A stretch of 64,000 nucleotides of DNA from Paracoccaceae bacterium (lineage in GTDB: Bacteria > Pseudomonadota > Alphaproteobacteria > Rhodobacterales > Rhodobacteraceae): contig JACKKD010000003.1 in NCBI GenBank assembly GCA_020637675.1, positions 941,385 to 1,005,384 of the forward strand, written 5' to 3'. The number at the start of each line of letters is the position of its first letter. Position 1 is the first letter of the stretch. Below are positions 25,578-34,406 of the stretch, piece by piece. The notes under the pieces are model-generated. The model searched no databases. It was not told the origin of the DNA and worked only from the letters and a program-made list of their open reading frames with translations. Both the position numbers and the translations under genes were made by a program.

Positions 25578-26888
25578 ATGACAGTGACGATGCGCGCCCT
25601 TCTGGGTGCAACGGCGCTTTGCGCCGCCGCAGGATGGGCGCGGGCGGAGACGCTGACCATCGCGACGGTGAACAACGGCGACATGATCCGGATGCAGGGT
25701 CTGACCGAGGATTTCACCGCGAAGAACCCCGACATCACCGTCGAGTGGGTGACGCTCGAGGAAAACGCCCTGCGCCAGAAGGTCACGACCGATATCGCGA
25801 CCAAGGGCGGCCAGTACGACATCATGACGATCGGCACCTACGAGGTCCCGATCTGGGGCAAGCAGGGCTGGCTCGTCAGCCTGAACGACCTGCCGGGCGA
25901 GTACGACATCGACGACCTCCTCCCGGCGATCCGGGGCGGCCTGACGGTGGACGGCAACCTCTATGCGGCACCGTTCTACGGCGAAAGCTCCATGGTCATG
26001 TACCGCACCGACCTGATGGAGAAGGCCGGCCTGACCATGCCCGAGGCGCCGACCTGGGACTTTATCAAGGAAGCTGCGGCGGCAATGACCGACAAGGCGA
26101 ACGAGGTCTACGGCGTCTGCCTGCGGGGCAAGGCCGGCTGGGGCGAGAACATGGCCTTCCTGACGGCCATGTCCAACTCCTTCGGCGCCAAGTGGTTCGA
26201 CATGGACTGGAAACCCCAGTTCGACCAGCAGCCCTGGGCCGACACGTTGAACTTCTATCTCGACCTGATGAACAACTACGGTCCGCCCGGCGCATCGAAC
26301 AACGGCTTCAACGAGAACCTTGCGCTTTTCCAGCAAGGCAAATGCGGCATGTGGATCGACGCCACCGTCGCGGCCTCCTTCGTGACCAACCCGAAGGACT
26401 CGACCGTGGCCGACAAGGTCGGTTTCGCGCTCGCGCCCGACAAGGGGCTCGGCAAGCGCGGCAACTGGCTCTGGGCCTGGTCGCTGGCCATTCCGGCCGG
26501 CTCGCAGAAGGTCGACGCGGCGAAGAAGTTCATCGCCTGGGCAACCTCGAAGGACTACCTCGCGCTCGTCGCCTCCAAGGAAGGCTGGGCGAACGTGCCG
26601 CCGGGCACGCGGATCTCGCTCTACGAGAACCCGGACTATGTGTCCGTGCCCTTCGCCAAGATGACGCTCGACTCGATCAACGCGGCCGACCCGACGAAGC
26701 CGACCGTGGACGAGGTGCCATATGTCGGCGTGCAGTTCGTGGCGATCCCGGAGTTCCAGGGCATCGCCACCGCGGTGGGCCAGCAGTTCTCTGCGGCACT
26801 CGCCGGCCAGACCTCGGCCGCCGACGCGCTCGCCGCCTCGCAGGACCTTGCGACGCGCGAGATGACCAAGGCCGGCTACATCAAGTGA
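25578..26888 (+). CDS. smoE: SmoE, periplasmic sorbitol/mannitol-binding protein
   Basis: This is a 436-residue family 1 extracellular solute-binding protein with a signal peptide (ALLGATALCAAAGWARAE). Features are TIATVNNGDMIRMQGLTEDF at the mature N-terminus, YAAPFYGESSMVMYRTDL in the hinge region and a tryptophan-rich site GNWLWAWSLAIPAGS. The ATG follows GGGAGGAGA. It heads the smoEFGK-smoS-mtlK operon as in R. sphaeroides, which underlies the polyol specificity. A strong hairpin separates it from smoF. Confidence 0.88.
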   Translation: MTVTMRALLGATALCAAAGWARAETLTIATVNNGDMIRMQGLTEDFTAKNPDITVEWVTLEENALRQKVTTDIATKGGQYDIMTIGTYEVPIWGKQGWLVSLNDLPGEYDIDDLLPAIRGGLTVDGNLYAAPFYGESSMVMYRTDLMEKAGLTMPEAPTWDFIKEAAAAMTDKANEVYGVCLRGKAGWGENMAFLTAMSNSFGAKWFDMDWKPQFDQQPWADTLNFYLDLMNNYGPPGASNNGFNENLALFQQGKCGMWIDATVAASFVTNPKDSTVADKVGFALAPDKGLGKRGNWLWAWSLAIPAGSQKVDAAKKFIAWATSKDYLALVASKEGWANVPPGTRISLYENPDYVSVPFAKMTLDSINAADPTKPTVDEVPYVGVQFVAIPEFQGIATAVGQQFSAALAGQTSAADALAASQDLATREMTKAGYIK

Positions 26889-26896
26889 GCCACGGC

Positions 26897-26927
26897 GTCA
26901 GGGCCGCCACCTGCGGGCGGCCCTGAC
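26897..26927 (+). other. Intercistronic stem-loop between smoE and smoF
   Basis: GTCAGGGCCGCC (26897-26908) pairs perfectly with GGCGGCCCTGAC (26916-26927) around a seven-base loop, with no T-run. It lies in the 100-base gap between binding protein and permease genes. Such hairpins typically stabilise the upstream mRNA or attenuate readthrough and so give excess binding protein. Confidence 0.75.
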
Positions 26928-26988
26928 CGGCATCACCCGCGCGGGCCACCGCGCGCCAGAGAATGTTTCGAAACGGGAGGGGGCAGCG

Positions 26989-27861
26989 ATGGCGACGGCG
27001 CATGCGCGCGGGGCGGCACGGGTGATGTTGTCACCGGCGGTTGTCGTGCTTCTTCTCTGGATGATCGTGCCCCTGGGCATGACGATCTGGTTCTCGTTCC
27101 AGCGTTACGGCCTTCTTTCCGGGATGCCGCCCGAATGGACCGGACTCACCAACTACAGGTATTTCCTGACCGACCCGGCGTTCTTCACGTCGATCAAGAA
27201 CACGCTCTCGCTCGTCGGCGGAGTACTGGCGATCACCGTCGTCGGCGGGATCCTCCTCGCACTCCTTCTCGACCAGGCGTTCTGGGGGCAGGGGATCGTC
27301 CGCGTCCTCGTCATCGCGCCCTTCTTCGTGATGCCGACCGTCTCGGCGCTCGTGTGGAAGAACATGTTCATGAACCCGGTGAACGGGCTTTTCGCTTATG
27401 TCGCAAAGCTCTTCGGCGCGCCGCCCTTCGACTTCCTCGCCCAGGCGCCGATGTTCTCGATCATCGTCATCGTCGCCTGGCAATGGCTGCCGTTCGCGAC
27501 GCTGATCCTTCTGACCGCGCTGCAGTCGCTGGACAGCGAGCAACTGGAAGCTGCCGAGATGGACGGCGCCGGGTGGCTCAGCCGCTTCGTCCACATCATG
27601 CTGCCGCACCTGACGCGAGCGATCACCGTGGTGATCCTGATCCAGACGATCTTCCTGCTCTCGACCTTCGCCGAGATCCTCGTGACGACCAACGGCGGCC
27701 CCGGCACCGCGACGACAAACCTGACCTACCTCGTCTATGCCCAGTCTCTCCTGCAGTTCGACGTGGGCGGCGGGGCGGCGGGCGGCATCGTGGCGGTGAT
27801 CCTCGCCAATATCGTCGCGATCTTCCTGATGCGGATGATCGGCAAGAACCTGGAGGCATGA
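26989..27861 (+). CDS. smoF: SmoF, ABC transporter permease for polyols
   Basis: This is a 290-residue MalF-type permease with six predicted membrane segments. The EAA loop (EQLEAAEMDGAGWLSRFVHIMLPHL), which contacts the ATPase, is near residue 185. The ATG follows GGGAGGGGGCAGCG. It overlaps nothing upstream and is one base apart from smoG. Specificity is inferred from the linked smoS and mtlK. Confidence 0.9.
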   Translation: MATAHARGAARVMLSPAVVVLLLWMIVPLGMTIWFSFQRYGLLSGMPPEWTGLTNYRYFLTDPAFFTSIKNTLSLVGGVLAITVVGGILLALLLDQAFWGQGIVRVLVIAPFFVMPTVSALVWKNMFMNPVNGLFAYVAKLFGAPPFDFLAQAPMFSIIVIVAWQWLPFATLILLTALQSLDSEQLEAAEMDGAGWLSRFVHIMLPHLTRAITVVILIQTIFLLSTFAEILVTTNGGPGTATTNLTYLVYAQSLLQFDVGGGAAGGIVAVILANIVAIFLMRMIGKNLEA

Positions 27862-27862
27862 G

Positions 27863-28693
27863 ATGGCACGTTCGGTCACGACCCGACGCAAGACCGTGGT
27901 GACGATCCTCGCGTGGACGGTCGCCTTCCTGATCTTCTTCCCGATCCTCTGGACGGTGCTGACCTCGTTCAAGTCCGAGGGCGACGCCATCGCCTCGCCG
28001 CCGAAGTTCCTGTTCTTCGACTGGACTCTGGAGAATTACGTGACGGTTCAGGAACGGTCGGACTACTTCAAGCATTTCTGGAATTCGGTCGTGATGTCGG
28101 TGGGTTCCACGCTCGCCGCGCTCGTCCTCGCCATTCCGGCGGCCTGGTCGATGGCCTTCGTGCCGGGGCGGCGGACCAAGGACCTGCTGATGTGGATGCT
28201 CTCCACCAAGATGATGCCGGCGGTGGGTGTCCTCGTGCCGATGTACCTCATCTTCCGTGACACCGGCCTTCTCGACACCAGGACCGGGCTCGTGATCGTG
28301 CTCACGCTCATCAACCTGCCGATCGTCGTCTGGATGCTCTACACCTACTTCAAGGAGATTCCGGCCGAGATCCTCGAAGCGGCGCGGATGGACGGCGCTT
28401 CGCTCCGCTCGGAAATCCTCTACGTCCTGACGCCGATGGCCGTGCCCGGGATCGCCTCGACGCTGCTTCTCAACATCATACTGGCGTGGAACGAGGCGTT
28501 CTGGACGCTGAACCTGACGGCGGCCAAGGCCGCGCCTCTCACCGCCTTCATCGCCAGCTACTCGAGCCCCGAGGGGCTGTTCTACGCCAAGCTCAGCGCC
28601 GCCTCGACCATGGCCATCGCGCCGATCCTGATCATGGGCTGGTTCAGCCAGAAGCAACTTGTCCGCGGCCTGACCTTCGGCGCGGTGAAATAG
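27863..28693 (+). CDS. smoG: SmoG, ABC transporter permease for polyols
   Basis: This is a 276-residue MalG-type permease with six membrane segments and the EAA loop EILEAARMDGASLRSEILYVLTPM near residue 170. The N-terminus has the usual positively charged tail before FLIFFPILWTVLTSFK. It pairs with SmoF to form the membrane channel, followed ten bases later by the ATPase gene. Confidence 0.9.
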   Translation: MARSVTTRRKTVVTILAWTVAFLIFFPILWTVLTSFKSEGDAIASPPKFLFFDWTLENYVTVQERSDYFKHFWNSVVMSVGSTLAALVLAIPAAWSMAFVPGRRTKDLLMWMLSTKMMPAVGVLVPMYLIFRDTGLLDTRTGLVIVLTLINLPIVVWMLYTYFKEIPAEILEAARMDGASLRSEILYVLTPMAVPGIASTLLLNIILAWNEAFWTLNLTAAKAAPLTAFIASYSSPEGLFYAKLSAASTMAIAPILIMGWFSQKQLVRGLTFGAVK

Positions 28694-28703
28694 GGGAAGA
28701 CGG

Positions 28704-29708
28704 ATGGGACGCATCACGCTCGAAAGGGTCGCCAAGCGTTTCGCCGAGGTTGAGGTGATCCCGCCCCTCGACCTCGAGATCGAGGACGGGGAGTTCGTGG
28801 TCTTCGTCGGCCCCTCGGGCTGCGGCAAGTCCACGCTCCTCCGCCTGATCGCGGGGCTGGAGGATGTCTCGGCCGGCACGATCCGCATCGACGGCCAGGA
28901 CGCGACCGGGATGCCACCGGCGAAGCGCGGCCTTGCGATGGTGTTCCAGTCCTACGCGCTCTACCCGCACATGACGGTGCGCAAGAACATCGCCTTCCCG
29001 CTGCGCATGGCCGGCATCGCCGCCGAGGAGCAGGAGCGCAAGGTCACGGCCGCGGCGGAGGTTCTGAACCTCACCGCCTATCTCGACCGCCGGCCCGGCC
29101 AGCTTTCCGGCGGCCAGCGCCAGCGTGTCGCCATCGGCCGCGCGATCGTTCGGGAACCGAAGGCCTTTCTCTTCGACGAGCCCTTGTCGAACCTCGACGC
29201 CGCGCTCCGGGTCGGCATGCGGATCGAGATCAGCCAGCTTCACAACCGGCTGAAGACGACCATGGTCTACGTCACCCACGACCAGGTGGAGGCGATGACC
29301 ATGGCCGACAAGATCGTGGTCCTGAATGCCGGTCGCATCGAGCAGGTGGGCAGCCCGCTCGAACTCTACCGCGCGCCCCGCAACCGCTTCGTCGCCGGCT
29401 TCATCGGCAGCCCGAGGATGAACTTCATTGAAGGCGATGAAGCGGCGCGGCACGGCGCGGCCGCTATCGGCATCCGGCCGGAGCACATAGCCGTCTCCAC
29501 CGCGGGCGGCCTCTGGCGCGGTACCGTCGGTGTCTCCGAACACCTTGGCTCCGATACCTTCTTCCATGTGAACGGCACGGGGCTCGCCGAGGCCATCACC
29601 GTGCGGGCGGGCGGCGAGGTCAACCTGCATCACGGCGATGCGGTCTGGCTGACGCCCGAGGCCGACAAGATCCACCGCTTCGACAGGGAAGGACTGCGCC
29701 TCGCATGA
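28704..29708 (+). CDS. smoK: SmoK, ABC transporter ATP-binding protein for polyols
   Basis: This is a 334-residue MalK/UgpC-type ATPase. Walker A GPSGCGKST is at residues 36-44, the Q-loop is in VFQSYALYPHM, the signature is LSGGQRQR, Walker B is AFLFDEP and the switch His is in VTHDQVEAM. A C-terminal OB-type regulatory domain follows (AIGIRPEHIAVS). It energises SmoEFG. The stop overlaps smoS (ATGA). Confidence 0.92.
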   Translation: MGRITLERVAKRFAEVEVIPPLDLEIEDGEFVVFVGPSGCGKSTLLRLIAGLEDVSAGTIRIDGQDATGMPPAKRGLAMVFQSYALYPHMTVRKNIAFPLRMAGIAAEEQERKVTAAAEVLNLTAYLDRRPGQLSGGQRQRVAIGRAIVREPKAFLFDEPLSNLDAALRVGMRIEISQLHNRLKTTMVYVTHDQVEAMTMADKIVVLNAGRIEQVGSPLELYRAPRNRFVAGFIGSPRMNFIEGDEAARHGAAAIGIRPEHIAVSTAGGLWRGTVGVSEHLGSDTFFHVNGTGLAEAITVRAGGEVNLHHGDAVWLTPEADKIHRFDREGLRLA

Positions 29709-30478
29709 GACGGCTCGACGGAAAGACGGCGCTGATCACCGGTGCCGCGCGGGGCATTGGGCTTGCCTTCGCGCGCGCCTATGTGGCCGAGGGCGCGCGG
29801 GTGGCCATCGCTGACGTCAACATCGGCGCGGCGGAACGCGCCTCCGCCGGGCTCGGCCCGGCCGCCGTCGCGATCCGCATGGATGTGACCGAGCAAGCCT
29901 CCATCGAGGCCGCCGTGGCCGCGGCGGACTCCGCCCTCGGCGGTATCGACATCCTGATCAACAACGCCGCGCTCTTTACCGCCGCGCCGATCGCGGAGAT
30001 CACGCGCGCGGACTATGACCGCATCTTCGCGGTGAACGTGGCCGGAGCGCTCTTCACGCTGCAGGCCGTCGCGCGCGGCATGATCGCTCGCGGGCGTGGC
30101 GGCAAGATCATCAACATGGCCTCCCAGGCCGGCCGGCGCGGCGAGGCGCTCGTCGCCGTCTACTGCGCCTCGAAGGCCGCGGTGATCAGCCTGACCCAGT
30201 CGGCCGGGCTCGACCTCATCCGGTACGGCATCAACGTCAACGCCATCGCGCCTGGCGTGGTTGACGGCGAGCATTGGGACGGGGTCGATGCCTTCTTCGC
30301 GAAATATGAAGGGAGGGCTCCGGGCCAGAAGAAGCGCGAGGTGGGCGCCGCCGTGCCTTTCGGCCGCATGGGCCGGGCCGAAGACCTGACCGGGATGGCG
30401 GTCTTTCTCGCCACCGCCGAGGCCGACTACATCGTCGCGCAGACCTACAACGTCGATGGCGGGAACTGGATGAGCTGA
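29705..30478 (+). CDS. smoS: SmoS, NAD-dependent sorbitol dehydrogenase
   Basis: This is a 257-residue classical short-chain dehydrogenase. The cofactor motif TGAARGIG is at residues 12-19, NNAA at 87-90, and the catalytic Ser140, Tyr153 and Lys157 (YCASK) are present. The acidic residue after beta-2 (IADVN) favours NAD(H) over NADP(H). Orthologues oxidise sorbitol to fructose and galactitol to tagatose. It is coupled to both smoK and mtlK by start/stop overlaps. Confidence 0.9.
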   Translation: MRRLDGKTALITGAARGIGLAFARAYVAEGARVAIADVNIGAAERASAGLGPAAVAIRMDVTEQASIEAAVAAADSALGGIDILINNAALFTAAPIAEITRADYDRIFAVNVAGALFTLQAVARGMIARGRGGKIINMASQAGRRGEALVAVYCASKAAVISLTQSAGLDLIRYGINVNAIAPGVVDGEHWDGVDAFFAKYEGRAPGQKKREVGAAVPFGRMGRAEDLTGMAVFLATAEADYIVAQTYNVDGGNWMS

Positions 30479-31944
30479 TGGCACTTCAACTGAACGCGTC
30501 CGCCCTGCCGCACCTGCCCGAAGGCGTCGCAGGCCCCGGCTACGATCGCGCCCGGCTCAAGGCCGGCATCGTCCACGTCGGGATCGGCAACTTCCACCGC
30601 GCCCATATGGCGGTTTACCTCGACCGGCTCTTCACCCTTGGCCAGGGACATCACTGGGCGATCCTCGGCGCAGGGGTGCGACCGACGGATGCCGCGATGC
30701 GCGAAAGGCTCGCCGCGCAGGATTGGCTGACGACCGTGGTGGAACTCGACCCGAACGGGCTCAATGCCCGCGTGACCGGGGCGATGATCGGTTTCGTGCC
30801 GGTGGAGCCCGAGGCGACGATTGCCGCGATGGCGGACCCGGCGATCCGAATCGTTTCGCTGACGATCACCGAAGGAGGCTATTACGTCGATGCGCAGTCA
30901 GGCGGCTTCGATGCCACACACACCGACATGGTGGCGGATGCCGCCGCGCCGCGCGCGCCCCGCACCGTCTTCGGCATGATCCTCTCTGCGCTCCGCCGCC
31001 GACGGGCGGCCGACGTGGCGCCTTTCACTGTCATGTCCTGCGACAACCTTCCGGAGAACGGCCATGTCACGGCACGCGCCGTCACCGGCCTCGCGCGTCT
31101 CTCCGACCCCGCCTTCGCCGACTGGATCGCGGCCAATGTCGCCTTCCCGAATTCCATGGTGGACTGCATCACGCCCGCGACCTCCGACCGGGAGCGGGCG
31201 TTGGTGGCCGACCGCTTCGGTCTCATCGACGCGGTGCCGGTGGCTTGCGAGCCCTTCCGGCAGTGGGTGCTGGAGGATCACTTCCCCGCTGGCCGGCCCG
31301 CGCTGGAAAAGGTCGGCGTGGAGTTCGTGAAGGACGTCGCCGCCCATGAGCTGATGAAGCTGCGCATCCTGAACGGCGGGCACGCCGCCATCGCCTACCC
31401 GTCGGCGCTTCTCGGCCACCACTTCGTGCACGATGCCATGGCCGACCCGCTGATCGCCCGCTGGCTCGACACGCTCGAACGGCGGGAGATCGTGCCGACC
31501 CTTGTCCCCATCCCCGGCGTCAGCTACGAGGCCTACCTCGCCAAGGTGACGGAGCGGTTCGCAAATCCCGAGGTTGGCGACACGATCCGCCGGCTCTGCC
31601 TCGACGGGTCGAACCGGCAGCCCAAGTTCATCTTGCCGTCGCTCGCGCAGGCGCTCGCGGCCGGGCGGCCCTGCGAGGGGCTCGCGCTCGAAGTCGCGCT
31701 CTGGTGCCGCTATTGCGCGGGCATCGACGAGGCGGGGCGCGCTATCGCGCCCAACGACGACAACTGGGCCGACCTTACCGGCCGCGCGCAGTCCGCGAAG
31801 GACGATCCCGGAGCCTTCCTCGCCAACCGTGCCGTCTTCGGGGCCCTGGGAGAGGAGCCGCGCTTCGCCGCCGCCTTCGCGCGCCATCTCGGCCGGCTCT
31901 GGTCCGAAGGCGTGCACCCGGTGCTTGCCGACTACATCGGCTGA
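30478..31944 (+). CDS. mtlK: MtlK, mannitol 2-dehydrogenase
   Basis: This is a 488-residue polyol-specific long-chain dehydrogenase oxidising mannitol to fructose. Hallmarks are VHVGIGNFHRAHMAVY at the N-terminus (Rossmann region), DNLPENGHV, FPNSMVDCITP, and the catalytic Lys-containing KLRILNGGHAAIAYP in the C-terminal domain. The ATG shares a base with the smoS stop. It ends the operon; its last 13 bases overlap the convergent glpR. No fructokinase gene follows, unlike the R. sphaeroides locus. Confidence 0.92.
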   Translation: MALQLNASALPHLPEGVAGPGYDRARLKAGIVHVGIGNFHRAHMAVYLDRLFTLGQGHHWAILGAGVRPTDAAMRERLAAQDWLTTVVELDPNGLNARVTGAMIGFVPVEPEATIAAMADPAIRIVSLTITEGGYYVDAQSGGFDATHTDMVADAAAPRAPRTVFGMILSALRRRRAADVAPFTVMSCDNLPENGHVTARAVTGLARLSDPAFADWIAANVAFPNSMVDCITPATSDRERALVADRFGLIDAVPVACEPFRQWVLEDHFPAGRPALEKVGVEFVKDVAAHELMKLRILNGGHAAIAYPSALLGHHFVHDAMADPLIARWLDTLERREIVPTLVPIPGVSYEAYLAKVTERFANPEVGDTIRRLCLDGSNRQPKFILPSLAQALAAGRPCEGLALEVALWCRYCAGIDEAGRAIAPNDDNWADLTGRAQSAKDDPGAFLANRAVFGALGEEPRFAAAFARHLGRLWSEGVHPVLADYIG

Positions 31945-32705
31945 TCGGCCAGGATCACCTCACAACCCCAGTCCCGGCAACGCGCGGCCAGCGCGGGCGG
32001 CAAGGGCCGGTCGGTGAAGAAGCGGCCGATGGCCGACAGCGAGGCGATGCGCACCGGCGCGCGGCGGTCGAGTTTAGAGGCATCGGTGACCAGGCAGCTT
32101 GCCCGCGCCTGCCGAAGGATCGCCTGCGCCACGCGCACCTCCTGCGGGTCGAAGTCGAGCAGATCGCCCTCGGCGTCCAGCGCCGATGTGCCGATGATGG
32201 CGTAATCGACCTTGAAGTGACCGATGGCCTCGGTGGTGAGGTCGCCGACGAGCCCCCCGTCCGACCGCCTGAGCACGCCCCCCGCCACGATCACGTCGCA
32301 ACCCTCGCTCTCGGCGAGGATATTGGCGACGTTCATGTTGTTGGTGACGACCGTCAGGTTGCGATGATGGAGAAGCGCCCGCGCGACCGCCTCCGTCGTC
32401 GTGCCGATGTTGAGGAAGAGCGAGGAGTTGTCGGGGATCGTCGCCGCGCAGGCGCGTCCGATCGCCGCCTTCGCGTCGGCGTTCATCAGCCGGCGTTCGG
32501 CGTAGCCGATATTGGCCACGCCGGCCCTGAGCACCGCGCCGCCGTGCACACGGTCGAGCTTGCCGGCATCGGCCAATTCCGAAAGGTCGCGCCGGATTGT
32601 CTGCAAGGTCACGCCGAAGCGTTCGGCGAGGCCTTCCACCGCGACGCGTCCCTCGACCCGTGCAAGGTCGAGAATTTCGCTTTGACGAAAACTCAGGGCC
32701 ACCAC
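31932..32705 (-). CDS. glpR: GlpR-like DeoR-family repressor
   Basis: This is a 257-residue DeoR-family repressor. The N-terminal winged helix is SFRQSEILDLARVEGRVAVEGLAERFGVTLQTIRRDLSEL in outline (residues 5-44) with the TIRRDL recognition helix. The sensor domain has LNIGTTTEAVA and TDASKLDRRAPVRIA. Members respond to glycerol 3-phosphate. Divergent placement from glpD-glpK supports control of glycerol use. Its 3' end overlaps the end of mtlK by 13 bases on the other strand. Confidence 0.88.
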   Translation of the reverse strand: MVALSFRQSEILDLARVEGRVAVEGLAERFGVTLQTIRRDLSELADAGKLDRVHGGAVLRAGVANIGYAERRLMNADAKAAIGRACAATIPDNSSLFLNIGTTTEAVARALLHHRNLTVVTNNMNVANILAESEGCDVIVAGGVLRRSDGGLVGDLTTEAIGHFKVDYAIIGTSALDAEGDLLDFDPQEVRVAQAILRQARASCLVTDASKLDRRAPVRIASLSAIGRFFTDRPLPPALAARCRDWGCEVILADQPM

Positions 32706-32740
32706 CGCCTCCTGGTACCGTCCTATCCCGACCGACGCTC

Positions 32741-32782
32741 AATGTCATCCGAAACGAACATTTCCGAACGATAAAGTTGACA
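32741..32782 (+). promoter_or_regulatory. glpR-glpD control region: candidate GlpR operator and -35 element
   Basis: Two similar words, TCCGAAACGA (32748-32757) and TTCCGAACGA (32762-32771), lie tandemly in the divergent gap. They are followed by a consensus -35 TTGACA at 32777-32782 reading toward glpD. No good -10 is obvious at 17 bases (CGAAAT). DeoR-type repressors often bind such repeated words; binding here is inferred from position only. Confidence 0.4.
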
Positions 32783-32831
32783 AAACGCGCAGTTCCGCGC
32801 GAAATGGATAAGCAGTCCCGGAGGGTGGAGC

Positions 32832-34406
32832 GTGGTTTCCGAAGACATTCCCGAACCCTCCTACGACATCTTCGTCATCGGCGGCGGCATCAACGGCGTG
32901 GGCATCGCGCGGGACGCGGCGGGGCGGGGATTGTCGGTCGTGCTGGCCGAGATGGGAGATCTCGCGCAGGCGACCTCCTCGGCCTCGACCAAGCTTTTTC
33001 ACGGCGGCCTGCGTTATCTGGAATATTTCGAGGTCGGCCTTGTCCGTAAGGCGCTTGTCGAACGCGAGGTCCTGCTTCGAGCCATGCCGCATATCGCCTG
33101 GCCGATGCGCTTCGTCCTGCCGCTGTCCGACGACATGCGGTTCGAAGGCACCACGCCCACCTCGCGGCTCCTGACGCTCTTCATGCCCTGGCTGAAGGGC
33201 CGGCGGCCGGCCTGGCTGATCCGGCTCGGCCTTTTTCTTTACGACCACCTCGGCGGGCGCAAGATCCTGCCCGGCACCCGCGCGCTCGACCTGAGGACGG
33301 ACCCGGCCGGAAAGTGGCTGAAGCCCGGGTTCGCCCGCGCCTACGAATACTCCGACTGCTGGGTGCAGGACGCGCGCCTTGTCGTCCTCAACGCCCGTGA
33401 CGCCGAGGCGCGGGGCGCGAAGATCCTCACCCGCGCGAAGGTCACCGACGCGCGGCGCGCCGGAGAGGTTTGGGAGGTGACGGTGGCGCTCGGCGGCCGT
33501 GAGAAGCGGTTCCGTGCCAAGGTGCTCGTCAATGCCGGCGGGCCCTGGGTGGAACGTGTCGTGCGCGAGACGACGCATCGCGTGCCGAAGGCGCATATCC
33601 GGCTTGTCCGCGGCTCCCACATCGTCACGCGCCGGCTTTTCGATCACGACCGCGCCTATTTCTTCCAGGGAACGGACGGCCGGATCATCTTCGCCATTCC
33701 CTACGAGGAGGATTTCACGCTGATCGGGACGACCGACGTCGATCATCCGGGCGACCCGGGCGATGCGCGCTGTTCCGAGGCCGAGCAGGACTATCTCTGC
33801 GCCTTCGCCTCGCAGTATTTCGCGCGCCCCGTCACCCGGGAAGACGTGATCTGGACCTATGCCGGCGTGCGCCCGCTCTACGATGACGGCGCTTCGAACG
33901 CGAGTGCGGCGACGCGCGACTATGTGCTGACGCTCGATGCCGACGGCCCCCCCGTGCTGAACGTCTTCGGCGGCAAGATCACGACCTACCGCAAGCTTGC
34001 CGAGGCGGCGATGGCGAAGATCGCGCCGCATCTCCACCTCGCCCGGGGCAACTGGACGGCCGGCGCGCCGCTGCCGGGCGGTGATTTTCCCGTGGACGGG
34101 GCGGCAAGCCTGGTTGCGGACCTTGCGGCGCGCCACCCGTACCTGGACGGCTTCACCGCCCGCCGGCTGATCCGTTGCTATGGTACCGAAGCGGTGGCCG
34201 TCCTTGGCGAGGCTAGCAGCGCCGCCGGCCTCGGCCGCGCCTTCGGTGCGGGCTTGACGGAGGCCGAGGTGCGCTGGCTCATCACGAAGGAATACGCGCG
34301 GACAGCGGAGGACGTCGTATGGCGACGCACCAAGCTCGGCCTCCGGATGACGGCCGAGGAGATCGCGGCGCTCGACGTCTGGATCAAGGGGGAGGGGAGG
34401 AGATGA
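32832..34406 (+). CDS. glpD: GlpD, aerobic glycerol-3-phosphate dehydrogenase
   Basis: This is a 524-residue membrane-associated FAD enzyme oxidising glycerol 3-phosphate to dihydroxyacetone phosphate and passing electrons to quinone. The dinucleotide motif GGGINGVGIARDAAGRG is near residue 17, followed by TSSASTKLFHGGLRYLE, GTTDVDHPG and the C-terminal helical domain (GLRMTAEEI). The start is GTG at 32832 after GGAGGGTGGAG. The stop overlaps glpK (ATGA). Confidence 0.95.
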   Translation: MVSEDIPEPSYDIFVIGGGINGVGIARDAAGRGLSVVLAEMGDLAQATSSASTKLFHGGLRYLEYFEVGLVRKALVEREVLLRAMPHIAWPMRFVLPLSDDMRFEGTTPTSRLLTLFMPWLKGRRPAWLIRLGLFLYDHLGGRKILPGTRALDLRTDPAGKWLKPGFARAYEYSDCWVQDARLVVLNARDAEARGAKILTRAKVTDARRAGEVWEVTVALGGREKRFRAKVLVNAGGPWVERVVRETTHRVPKAHIRLVRGSHIVTRRLFDHDRAYFFQGTDGRIIFAIPYEEDFTLIGTTDVDHPGDPGDARCSEAEQDYLCAFASQYFARPVTREDVIWTYAGVRPLYDDGASNASAATRDYVLTLDADGPPVLNVFGGKITTYRKLAEAAMAKIAPHLHLARGNWTAGAPLPGGDFPVDGAASLVADLAARHPYLDGFTARRLIRCYGTEAVAVLGEASSAAGLGRAFGAGLTEAEVRWLITKEYARTAEDVVWRRTKLGLRMTAEEIAALDVWIKGEGRR

